Program-made: the position numbers and the translations under genes
The notes under the pieces: generated by a model
The model's database searches: none
Told to the model about the DNA's origin: nothing
What the model saw: only the letters and a program-made list of their open reading frames with translations
Assembly (NCBI GenBank): GCA_003707065.3
Contig: PPXM03000002.1
Location: 496,001 to 560,000, forward strand
Length of the DNA stretch: 64,000 nt
Source of the DNA: Trigonopsis variabilis
Lineage: Eukaryota > Ascomycota > Trigonopsidomycetes > Trigonopsidales > Trigonopsidaceae
Direction: 5' to 3'
Shown here: positions 22,601-31,470 of the stretch, piece after piece
Layout: each line of letters opens with the position of its first letter
Position numbering within the stretch: the first letter of the stretch is position 1

Positions 22601-23690
22601 TAGGACCCAGTTTGGAATAAAAGAATCTTGGATGAAACCGATGAACAGTTTTCTCGAGGTCCATAGTGAAGAGTTGGAAGAATTCTTGCAAGCAGTTACT
22701 CGTCCTCTCGACCATAGTGACGACGGCTTTGATATCCGCGAACGGGCGTTTAGAGTCCAAGAAAGCATTCCTCGTCGTTTACCGCCTTTGTACAGTGAAG
22801 GTCTTCCGTCGCTCCCGCATCTGATCGATAAGGACCGCCTTTATGCGGGTCTAGTCCATATCTGGCTCGCTAGTTCCTCCGAGCTAACATCGGCGAGCGC
22901 TCAAGTTCTCTCGGAATCCCGCTCGGGCAATGGTGCCAACGCCATCGAGTCAAATAGGGCGGCAGCAGCCTTCCACCAGGAGGCTTTACGGATCTATAGT
23001 CGGGCTCAGGGACTGGCCTCTGTCTCTTATTATCGTTCTAACCCCGGAGATCACGATCTCGATTCTTTGCTATGGAAAGCGATCCTAACTCGTGTCGAAT
23101 CTCGATTTAAAGTGTCTGCGACCGAGACGAGAGCAGAAATGACCAGCAGCACACCTTCCCTGGGCGATCTGACTGAGCAAGACGTCCTCGAAACCATTGA
23201 AGACCGCGAAGTTTCCGAAGGATGCTCGACGTGTGCGGAAGATGATACCACTGATTTGGAGCAGTCTCTTTCGCAACTTTCCACAGCTCCCTCCAACGGT
23301 TTATCCCCGCGAGTCAGTAAGAGCAGCCGAATAGCCAGCTTTGACCGATCTGCTATTGATGCTTATCTTGGCAGACATGACACCGGTGTATCTCAAACCC
23401 CTTCTTCCCCGGATAAGCGGTCCCAGATCGCGAGTAGCGTGTTGGAAGATCCTTCGATCGACTTGTTCCCGTCATCAGACTGGCTTTCTTCTTCATCCTC
23501 TCTTAGCCTCAACAAGTCCTTGTCTGTAAATGAATCAGGCATCCCGATCAAACGCGTACCTTCTCGTCGACACGATGAAGGGTCTTCCGCAAGCGCCAGC
23601 AACAGTCCTAGCTCTTCATTTGCCCGACGAATGGCGCGCTCGACCAGTCTCTTCAAGTTGAACAAAAAGTCGGAAGGTAGGAAGGATTGA
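19601..23690 (+). CDS. RasGAP with PH-like and C2 regions (BUD2-like)
   Basis: A secure 42-nt intron (20422-20463, TACTAAC branch) joins the two main exons. The N-terminal start is uncertain. The ATG at 19601 (MANNEYNSMDYTAREG) followed by a very short intron starting gtgagt at 19671 (25 or 55 nt) fits the frame. Otherwise the ATG at 19611 reads straight through. The product is about 1,350 residues. It has a Ser-rich N-terminus, a PH-like region, a C2 domain (RVDGNVIGRTDLRRNTYTPY) and a RasGAP domain with the arginine-finger motif LFRGSSLLSK and FLRFLCPAILNP. The C-terminal tail is Ser-rich. This layout matches fungal Bud2/RASAL-type GAPs acting on a Rap/Rsr1-like GTPase in polarity. Key catalytic residues are present, so it should be active. 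The exact GTPase is inferred. Confidence 0.88.
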
Positions 23691-24345
23691 TGGTTGTGTA
23701 CTGTAGGAATCGGTGGGATGATAGGAGGAGGTATGTACATTTCAACATGATAACCCAAATTGAGTTTTTGTAGTGCGAAGCTTATAGCTAGACGCAAGTT
23801 TTTCTATGAGTGACTAAGAGTGCTGTATTTGTACTACTGAGAGTGATCTGCTGTCTACCTAAAAGCATTGATGTTGGTAGAAAATACCCTAGAGTAGACA
23901 GAACCAGAGTATAAAACTTGTACGCCATCCCAAAGCGACCAGCTTCGGCCTTTAAAGTCTCCAACAGGAAATCATTCTGGATACTCGACATCAATTCCCG
24001 TGTAGCGATAGGATCAATCAGTAAGGGCTCAAAGCCGAATAGAACGCAGTCACGTATTACGGTGTTGAACCTTCGATGTGACGCAAAACTCGACTTCTAA
24101 TATATTTGCTTGTGCGTGGGATCATGAAACGTTTCAAATTGTCTCTCATATGAAGCCATCGTTGTATGCGCATCGAAAATCTTTCGCAGCGAGGCATGAG
24201 CAACTCGTGCACGCCGGGTAACCTACATCCCAATTAGGCAATGTAATTAAACCTGGTATGGCACGCGTCCAGAACACACCCTGAGACCTGAGTTTTTTGG
24301 TCGCTCATTAACTTTGAGCGAGGGCCGTTCCTGATCAAGTCACAA
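23691..24345. other. Spacer between RasGAP and CDT1
   Basis: This 655-bp stretch lies between two plus-strand genes. It carries the candidate minus-strand exon described for 23788-24096 and the CDT1 promoter. No RNA gene is recognised. Confidence 0.4.
23788..24096 (-). CDS. Candidate small gene, exon(s) only
   Basis: A minus-strand frame opens just after a good acceptor (atattag, ending at 24097) and runs 102 codons to a stop at 23788. Its first 75 or so residues look like genuine protein: RDCVLFGFEPLLIDPIATRE, then FLLETLKAEAGRFGMAYKFY and TLVLSTLGYFLPTSMLLG. A possible donor after that (gtagac near 23868) could lead to a further exon (RLAISFALQKLNLGYHVEM) overlapping the RasGAP 3' end. Upstream exons could not be fixed; several ATGs lie at 24130-24210. 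I do not recognise the family. Boundaries are approximate. Confidence 0.35.
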   Translation of the reverse strand, partial: KSSFASHRRFNTVIRDCVLFGFEPLLIDPIATRELMSSIQNDFLLETLKAEAGRFGMAYKFYTLVLSTLGYFLPTSMLLGRQQITLSSTNTALLVTHRKTCV

Positions 24346-25584
24346 ATGGAGATAGGACGACGGCTTCGATCATCCAAGCGCCCGTTAGTCAAAGTGGAAG
24401 GCTACGACGGGGGAGCCCAGCCAAAGCTGGGGGATTATGGCTTCCAAACCGTGTCTAGCAAGAGGCTTAAGACTGGCCTTAATGTGAAATTAGCCCAAGT
24501 CAAGGTTAAAAAAGAAGAAGAAGGGTCATACTGTCAGGAAGGTCCCAGCCGGTTAGAGCGAATTTTCCATTCAATTGATGCCATTCTCGTCTATTCAGCC
24601 AAGAAACCTTTACTGCGATGCCGTAAAGGTGCAGGCGCAAGGAAGATGGTTGGACGAGGAAGGCTAAAGGGGCATGAGGAATTAATGGATATCAATGAGA
24701 TTCACAAAATGGAAGGAGGAGTAGTGTTCAAGGAACTGAGACGAAGGGTTGAAATGTCCAGCAAGTGCTCATTTGATGAGGGCATGCTGGCGCAGATCTT
24801 ATATATCTGGCCAGACGCGTATAGGCTATATACGATGGAGCCCGACGGAGATGCAGTGATAGCGGGAAAGCTAGCGATCGATGATATTTTGGTGTCTCTG
24901 ACACATATTCCTGATCTTCGTCTCAGGAGAGAAGAGTTTCGTCGGCGAGCGCAGGATGTCAAGAAAGTTATACAACAGACAATAGGCAAGGAGAACGTGG
25001 ATCCAGAAATGGACGAAGCTTGGTACGACCATATACCAACCAGTAATCTTAGAGACCAAGTCTATTACCGACTGGAAGGCTGCACCAGAAGCAAACGGGT
25101 TGACGAACGAGTCAAGAGTTTACAAAGGGAACTTGAAACAGCAGGTCGAGACCAACGCAAACCAAAAGAAATCTCGGCTGGCCCAGGGTTACGGCAGACG
25201 ACTCTGCTAGAGCGAATCCGGATCAAAGAGCAGGCGAGCAAGCAGAACGATCCTCAGCTCTTGTATACTCGGCACCTAGCAGATCTATTGAAGCTAGTTG
25301 TTCCAATCCTGGCCAACATGCAACCAGGAAGAACCATGCCATTCCCAAGTACCTATCGTCAAGCGGTTGGATCACTGTCTGAAGTCTCCGCCAAGATCTC
25401 TGTCTCGGTCAGATCTGGGGTCTCGGTCCAGGAAATTACAGATTCTCTTAAACTACTATCTTCTCTACCTACAGCGCGCTCTTGGTTTGCCATTAGACCA
25501 ATCAATTCCATATCTATAGTCCAATTCGTGGGACGGGTCCCCGATAGCTTCGATGCAATGTATAATATTTCCAACCAAGTTTAA
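24346..25584 (+). CDS. CDT1: DNA replication licensing factor Cdt1
   Basis: Intronless 412-residue protein. The N-terminus (1-70) is basic and disordered. The central domain (about 70-235) matches the Cdt1 geminin-binding winged helix: LERIFHSIDAIL, then FKELRRRVEMSSKCSFDEGM and LAQILYIWPDAYRL. The C-terminal region (about 285-410) begins with the conserved TLLERIRIKEQ and forms the MCM-binding winged helix. Cdt1 loads the Mcm2-7 helicase onto origins with ORC and Cdc6 in G1. The length is slightly below that of fission yeast Cdt1 (about 440). I see no clear PIP box. The assignment rests on these two domains. Confidence 0.9.
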   Translation: MEIGRRLRSSKRPLVKVEGYDGGAQPKLGDYGFQTVSSKRLKTGLNVKLAQVKVKKEEEGSYCQEGPSRLERIFHSIDAILVYSAKKPLLRCRKGAGARKMVGRGRLKGHEELMDINEIHKMEGGVVFKELRRRVEMSSKCSFDEGMLAQILYIWPDAYRLYTMEPDGDAVIAGKLAIDDILVSLTHIPDLRLRREEFRRRAQDVKKVIQQTIGKENVDPEMDEAWYDHIPTSNLRDQVYYRLEGCTRSKRVDERVKSLQRELETAGRDQRKPKEISAGPGLRQTTLLERIRIKEQASKQNDPQLLYTRHLADLLKLVVPILANMQPGRTMPFPSTYRQAVGSLSEVSAKISVSVRSGVSVQEITDSLKLLSSLPTARSWFAIRPINSISIVQFVGRVPDSFDAMYNISNQV

Positions 25585-26342
25585 TCAGTCAACGTCAGCT
25601 TAAGATCATAGACACCGCTTCCAATAGGTTGCCCGGTGAACCTCGCACGTCGGTCGAATCAAACAACTTGCAAAAACAATGCCTCTCCGACTTCTTTCCC
25701 CACTATCCCCGTTGGGCTCCACCGGCGTAGTGTAACACTCCTCAGGAGAGTCGGGTGCTGCCTGTAACCACGGCTATAACAGCTCCTTTCCCCGATCGCA
25801 AACGTCTCCATAGGTGCCACTTGAACTAACTACTATCTCCAGTCTTCATCTTGAGAAGCCGTCTGTTTCAACCCTCCTTACTCTTCTCTCGACTTGGTCT
25901 CGGAATTGATTCTATATCAGCAAAGCCCACGCGGGCCAATTCTCGAGAACAATTCAGATCCCACGGGGAACCCTTCCTAATTAGGAAGGTAGGTTTGGCC
26001 AATCAGCGATCAGATCCGACTAAAAATTGGTTACGATTCGTTCAAACGTAAGGCGACAAAGGTACAAGTGCCGTTTCCAAGACTACAGGCTTTGTTTCAT
26101 GCGCGATCAAGAGAGTTATGTTCCGCCTGGCACGCTCTCTTGACCCTTGCTGTTGTTGGGGGAGAGATCATCCCGGAGTATTCCGCTCCCCCGCAGTGTC
26201 TGCGTGAGCCGCATGTGTAGAATCCCGATAGATGAATTCATTATCTCGAGTGATTACGACTCCTACAGTACCACAAGGGTAGAAAAAGGTGGTGGGCCAC
26301 ATGGCCAGGAAATAATGACATGATTATTCATACTCATTACAC
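25585..26342. other. Unusually long convergent spacer
   Basis: 758 bp between the CDT1 and IDP1 stop codons, whereas other convergent pairs here are 60-75 bp apart. It contains a perfect 18-bp palindrome and no convincing coding frame. A non-coding transcript is possible but nothing in the sequence identifies one. Confidence 0.45.
25972..25989. repeat. Perfect 18-bp palindrome
   Basis: CCTTCCTAATTAGGAAGG is its own reverse complement and does not extend beyond these bases. It lies in the CDT1-IDP1 convergent spacer. It could be a dimer binding site or a transcript end hairpin without a loop; function unknown. Confidence 0.75.
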
Positions 26343-27584
26343 TTAGTACTTCAAACTCTCACGGAGACGTTTGGCAACGGCATCAATGTATTCCTCGGTG
26401 AGGACGTAGGAGGATCGGTCGGTCTTACCTTGAGCAAGGGCAAGATCCTTGGTCATGATACCGTCGATGTTGACGGTGTCGACGCAGGCCTTCTCGAGAG
26501 TTTCGCCAAAGTTGACGAGTTCAGGGGTGTTGTCGAGCTTGCCTCGCTGGATCAGACCTTGGGTCCAGGCATAGATGGAAGCAATGGAGTTGGTGGAGGT
26601 CTCCTTGCCTTGTTGCCAGAGACGGTAGTGACGAGTGACAGTACCATGGGCAGCCTCGGACTCGAAGGTTCCGTCAGGGGCGATAAGAACAGAGGTCATG
26701 AGACCAAGGGAGCCGAAGCCTTGGGCGACGATATCAGATTGGACATCACCGTCGTAGTTCTTCATGGCAATGATATAACCACCCTTGGACTTGATCATCT
26801 GGGCGACCATATCGTCAATCAATCGGTGCTCAAACCAGATTCCCTTGGCCTCAAAGTCCTTTTGGTAAGTGCTGGCGTAGAGACCCTCAAAGATGTCCTT
26901 GAATCGGCCATCATATCGCTTGAGAATGGTGTTCTTGGTAGCAACGTAAAGGGGAAGTTCCTTTTGGAGGGCCATCTTGAAGGAAGCATGGGCAAAGCCG
27001 GTGATGGACTCGTCGGTATTGTACATGGCCATGGCAATACCAGAGTCCTTGAAGTCAAAAACATTCAACTCCAACTTCTCGCCGCCGTTGGAAGGAGTGA
27101 AGACAAGCTGGAGCTTGCCGGCACCAGGGATCAAAGTGTCAGTGGCCTTGTATTGATCACCGTGGGCGTGACGGCCGATAATGATGGGCTTTTCCCAGCC
27201 AGGGATAAGACGGGGGATAGCAGGGATCACAATAGGGGCTCGGAAAACAGTACCTCCGAGAATGTTTCGGATGGTTCCGTTGGGAGAAAGCCACATCTTC
27301 TTGAGGTGGAACTCCTTCACTCGGGCCTCATCAGGAGTAATAGTGGCACACTTGACAGCGACGCCGTACTTCTTGGTGGCCTCAGCAGCTTCAACGGTGA
27401 CCTTATCATCGGTCTGATCTCGATACTCGATGCCGAGATCGTAGTATTTGAGATCAATATCAAGGAAGGGGAGGATGAGTTTGTCCTTGATCATCTTCCA
27501 GATGATGCGGGTCATTTCATCTCCATCCATCTCAACGACGGGGTTCTTGACCTTGATTTTTTGAAAAGAAGAAGCGCCTGACAT
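26343..27584 (-). CDS. NADP-dependent isocitrate dehydrogenase
   Basis: Intronless, 413 residues from the ATG at 27584 ([20 protein letters not shown]). The frame upstream has only a TTG, so this is the first ATG. Family signatures include [19 protein letters not shown], the substrate loop [22 protein letters not shown], the metal-binding DDMVAQ region and [13 protein letters not shown]. It converts isocitrate to 2-oxoglutarate with production of NADPH. No mitochondrial presequence or peroxisomal C-terminus (it ends ESLKY) is present, so a cytosolic form is likely. Codon use is strongly biased, as for highly expressed genes. That bias leaves a long antisense frame open. Confidence 0.96.
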   Translation of the reverse strand: MSGASSFQKIKVKNPVVEMDGDEMTRIIWKMIKDKLILPFLDIDLKYYDLGIEYRDQTDDKVTVEAAEATKKYGVAVKCATITPDEARVKEFHLKKMWLSPNGTIRNILGGTVFRAPIVIPAIPRLIPGWEKPIIIGRHAHGDQYKATDTLIPGAGKLQLVFTPSNGGEKLELNVFDFKDSGIAMAMYNTDESITGFAHASFKMALQKELPLYVATKNTILKRYDGRFKDIFEGLYASTYQKDFEAKGIWFEHRLIDDMVAQMIKSKGGYIIAMKNYDGDVQSDIVAQGFGSLGLMTSVLIAPDGTFESEAAHGTVTRHYRLWQQGKETSTNSIASIYAWTQGLIQRGKLDNTPELVNFGETLEKACVDTVNIDGIMTKDLALAQGKTDRSSYVLTEEYIDAVAKRLRESLKY

Positions 27585-29030
27585 TGTTAATCTAACTGTA
27601 TGCAAAAGAGATCTAGATGGGAAAACCGGGGATCAATTGAAAGATGGACCGATTGGTAAGAGAGAGGGAGAGAAAAACAGAAAGAGAGAGAGAGCACCAC
27701 ATCAAAAATTTAAGGCCCGCGTGGTGTCGTCCCAAGGACAATTAGGTAATACAAAGCTTACTAACTACCGCTTCCGGCAAAACTGTCCGGCAGTCTGGCC
27801 AGCCCCCACGACTCTCTCACGGCCTAGCGTGAGCGATATCGCTTACCCCATCGCCCATAGAGAGCGTTGCAAACACAATTGAAAAACATACTATTGAAGC
27901 TCAGCAAGCAACGCCCAATTGACCATGTAGATGAACGTAGTTCATGGTTCAATTAGGAGCAAGCTGAGCGCTCTCGTCTGTAGGGGCAGCAGGATCATTA
28001 TTCCACTTGATTTAAGGATTATACCATCAAGAATTCGGTGCCCTCTCATTCTCTGTTTGTTTTTATTGCTCATTCGGCATCAAAAGCTCCCCATTGGCCT
28101 TCAGTCTTCCCATCAGGCCATACTTACTTCGGATCTGACTGGAAAACATCTTTAGACGATTTGAAGCCTTATAAGTAGATGCAGCCATTCTCACAAAAGA
28201 CATTTCGAACAAAAGTTAAAAAGTCTGATCTATGTTAGCCAACTCTCTTGACAATAGCCACTGGAGCCATCGTGTCCCTCAATTGTCGGCTGGATCATAG
28301 GAGAAGCAGAGATGCTCCTCAGATCTAACCAGAGCAAGTAAAATAAGTATACTCGGGGCAGGATTTATATGACTCGATTAGACAATGACAGACATTCGGT
28401 CTCATTCCCATGTGACGGAATGTTCGTCCAGTCTTCGACCCCAGCTTCGTCATACCTCGCAAGCATCTCAGAAACTTGCGAAAAGAGATTGAGGGTGACG
28501 ATTGCTCTCCAGCGGTTCCACTTACCTTACTATAGAGTGATTTGCTTGTCTTTTGGGGCAATGTCGGATGGATAATGAGTAACAGAAGAAATTTGAGTAA
28601 CACTGCGGCGGGAGGGGGAAATGGAGCTGTGGTAGCCGAGACACGAAAGGCGGTCTTAGCAAACTAAATAGCTTTTAGCCAGTTTTCACTATTGGTTATA
28701 TCTCTTTAAGCTGAGATGTTCATTCTGACGCTGTCAGTATGGTTTGAATTGCCTCTCGGCTTTGTGTTATGCCTCTTGATGTGCTTCGTACCGTAAACGA
28801 CTTGGATTTGTAAACCTCTCGGTTTTGCTTGGTCAGTATTTTATTGAACTCTCTAAATCAAGCGGCAGAACGCAAGACAAACTACACATTTAATGATTAA
28901 CAGGCCGAGAGCGCGACGGTGATGAGTTCCATGTGTCACTACAAGTTGCTCTGAACGGATGACAGCTCGCCAATGTATATGACCTTTCTTCTCAAGGTTA
29001 TCTCACTAGAAATTGCAGCTTTTCACTACA
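27585..29030. other. IDP1 promoter and long spacer
   Basis: This 1.45 kb region lies upstream of IDP1. A purine-rich GA tract (about 27655-27697) lies 70-115 bp upstream of the IDP1 ATG. A 92-codon minus frame at 28325-28603 has no recognisable features and is not accepted. No RNA gene or repeat family is seen. Confidence 0.45.
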
Positions 29031-29963
29031 TCACCTCGGGAAATACTGCTGGGTGACTGAATCATCTGATCTAAACATTATCGATGCTTTTGGCATCTGG
29101 AGTTGACCGAGTGGTGCGTTGAGTCTCAAAGAGCAAAGATCCAACACCCTTAAACCTCTAGATGGCCCGATGATTGCAATTTCATCGCTCTCGATATCAA
29201 AATCAGATGTAGAAGGTATATCAGATATCCCCAACACGTGATCGAGCATTTGATGATCGGACGAGTCAAATTTGACCTGGCTTTCATCATCGTCATAGAG
29301 ATCTTCATCCAAAATTTCTATTTCCTCCAAGCTTGATCCTGGAAATGGAGTGATGTCGTACCGTAAGTCGACATGAGAATTATTCATCTTCTTTTCAGAG
29401 ATGAGAGGCATATCTTGTTCGAAATAGGCCTCCTCGTCAAAAAGTTCATGATCAGGGTCACACGTTTTCACAAAAGAAGTTTGAACTGGTAAATATAGCC
29501 CATTAAACTTCTCTTCCTTGCAGCCAGTCTGGTGTATCCTCTGCTCGTCAATGCTCTCTACTAGACACTGGGGCAACTGAAACTGACAGTCCAAGCGGGG
29601 AAGTCGTAAACAGCCTTTAGAAATATGGGAATAAATGGGCTCGATGTTACGGTTTAAAACATCGGCGATCTCGTCGTCGGTCTCATCGGAAGAATCAGTG
29701 CAAGGATGGAGAGAGACTAGCGAACATTCATGAGAGCCTTCTTCATAACTATTATGGTATGAATTATCAGCACGTTCAATGCATGAAAGAGGGTATCTTA
29801 AGCGGTCATCAGAACACTCGTCATCCAGGAGTGCATGAAAATCATGGTTATTCCATATGTCGATGGCATCAAAACCACCGTCGGAAGAGCTTGTGAGTGG
29901 AGAGAAATCATGATAATATAAACCAGCTGAGAAATGAGAAGAATGATATATTGGTAGGGGCAT
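29031..29963 (-). CDS. Unrecognised acidic protein
   Basis: Single open frame of 310 codons. A TAA sits immediately upstream of the ATG in frame, which fixes the start unless an upstream exon is spliced in. The protein is highly acidic throughout, with clusters such as DETDDEIADVL and EILDEDLYDDDE. It has no lysine/arginine-rich or membrane segments and only short hydrophobic patches near the C-terminus (GLRVLDLCSLRLNAPLGQL). This composition suits a disordered nuclear or regulatory protein. I do not recognise it. Confidence 0.6.
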   Translation of the reverse strand: MPLPIYHSSHFSAGLYYHDFSPLTSSSDGGFDAIDIWNNHDFHALLDDECSDDRLRYPLSCIERADNSYHNSYEEGSHECSLVSLHPCTDSSDETDDEIADVLNRNIEPIYSHISKGCLRLPRLDCQFQLPQCLVESIDEQRIHQTGCKEEKFNGLYLPVQTSFVKTCDPDHELFDEEAYFEQDMPLISEKKMNNSHVDLRYDITPFPGSSLEEIEILDEDLYDDDESQVKFDSSDHQMLDHVLGISDIPSTSDFDIESDEIAIIGPSRGLRVLDLCSLRLNAPLGQLQMPKASIMFRSDDSVTQQYFPR

Positions 29964-30351
29964 TTACCGAAGGAGCCTATCCATCAATCGATATGAGAAT
30001 AGCCTAGAATTAATATACTGAGCAAATGAAAAAGGTAAAAATGCAGGAATAATAAAATATGTAGACGGTATGCAAGATGATATGCAAGATAGGATAGAGA
30101 TAAGAAGGATGGTTATTGAAGCCAAGTATCAGCCGTAACACTGACAGGACGACGGATTAGAACAGCAACGAGAGCGATAAGCGTAATAAGAAGGATGAAT
30201 GATGATCAAGTCTACACGAGAGCAACAAAATATCTTGATAACCTATAACTCACAGCAGGACCCTGAACCAGTATCTCATTATGTCAAATTGATAGTGAGT
30301 CTTTCAAAGTTATAAACAACCCAGGGCGCCCTTCTGATGCGACTAACCCAT
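29964..30351. other. Intergenic region
   Basis: 388 bp between the acidic protein start and the SDH2 stop, both on the minus strand. It has a short repeat of TATGCAAGAT near 30069-30090 and otherwise no features. Confidence 0.45.
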
Positions 30352-31158
30352 CTATTCAAATGACATACTCTTCTTGATTTTAGCGATGGCCAAACCAGGG
30401 TTAAGGCCTTTAGGACAAGTACGGGCGCAGTTCATAATGGTGTGACATCGGTAAAGGCTCATGGCGTTATTAAGACGTTCCCGACGAGAGTCTCCAGCGT
30501 GATCTCGGCTGTCAGCCATCCACCGGAAAGCCTGCATAAGAACGGCAGGCCCAAGGTATTCACTCTGGTTCCACCAGTATGAGGGGCACGACGTTGAACA
30601 GCAAGCGCAAAGGATGCATTCGTACAATCCATCCAACTTCTTTCGGTCTTCAGGGGATTGTAAGGTCTCCTTTCCATCTTCAGGGAAATGAGTGCGTTGA
30701 ATCCAAGGCTGGATTGACTTGTATTGTTGATAGAAGTGGGTCAAGTCAGGGACAAGGTCCTTGATGACAAACATGTGGGGGAGAGGATAAATCTTAATGT
30801 CACTGCCAGGTTCAGTGTTAATTCGGCACAAGCAAGCCAGAGTGTTGCGGCCGTCAATATTCATGGCACAAGACCCGCAAATTCCTTCACGGCACGATCT
30901 TCGTAAAGTCAAAGTGGCATCTTGCTCATTCTTGATTTTCAGTAAAGCGTCCAAGACCATCGGACCGCAGTCATCTAAATCGATCTTGTACTCCTGCAAA
31001 TGAGGCTTGACTTCAGGCGTATCTGGATTCCAACGGTAGATCTTGAAAGTCTTGATACGGGGCTGCTTGTCAGAAGCAGAGGCCATGCCTCGTGCTCCCA
31101 TGTAGGAGATAGCACGCCCAAATGAGCCTAAAGCACGAACAGGTCGGAGAGAAAGCAT
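30352..31158 (-). CDS. SDH2: Succinate dehydrogenase iron-sulfur subunit
   Basis: Intronless 268-residue protein. Residues 1-30 form an Arg/Ser-rich mitochondrial presequence. The ferredoxin domain has the 2Fe-2S ligands in CREGICGSC and the following LAC. The C-terminal domain holds the 4Fe-4S motif [12 protein letters not shown] and the 3Fe-4S motif region [15 protein letters not shown]. The His after the third-cluster Cys (YRCHTIMNC), a position where substitutions cause carboxin-type resistance in other fungi, is the ordinary His here. The product is the electron-transferring subunit of complex II in the inner membrane. Confidence 0.97.
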   Translation of the reverse strand: MLSLRPVRALGSFGRAISYMGARGMASASDKQPRIKTFKIYRWNPDTPEVKPHLQEYKIDLDDCGPMVLDALLKIKNEQDATLTLRRSCREGICGSCAMNIDGRNTLACLCRINTEPGSDIKIYPLPHMFVIKDLVPDLTHFYQQYKSIQPWIQRTHFPEDGKETLQSPEDRKKLDGLYECILCACCSTSCPSYWWNQSEYLGPAVLMQAFRWMADSRDHAGDSRRERLNNAMSLYRCHTIMNCARTCPKGLNPGLAIAKIKKSMSFE

Positions 31159-31470
31159 AGGGATAATGACAAGAGTGTGGGGTGAAAGTCGGAAGTAGTC
31201 GGACGGTAATAAAGTAAGGATTAATCACTGAATTCTGATTGGCCAAAACCCGTGTTGTCCCGGCAACAGGAACATCGGACCCAGCGCGTTGTTCATTCGT
31301 CCATGGCTCATTACCGACCACGCTACTTGTTGCCGTGCTATGCTCATCACCACAAGCCATAAATAAATCTGCAAACAACTTGCTCTCTATAAGAATCTCT
31401 ATCACTTTTATATATACACACATCACATGTTGAAATGCTTCCTCTCATGTTGAATCGTACAAGCACTTGT
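31159..31470. other. SDH2 promoter region
   Basis: 312 bp between the SDH2 start and the C1-THF synthase stop, both minus strand. Nothing else recognised. Confidence 0.45.

Noticed and set aside
26430-27581. 383-codon open frame antisense to IDP1
   Set aside because: The opposite strand encodes a complete, strongly conserved isocitrate dehydrogenase. The antisense frame arises from its biased codon use and has a Gly/Asp/Val-rich composition without domains.
28325-28603. 92-codon minus-strand frame starting with a hydrophobic run
   Set aside because: It could mimic a signal peptide, but the rest is random-looking with no domain; one short frame in a long spacer is expected by chance.
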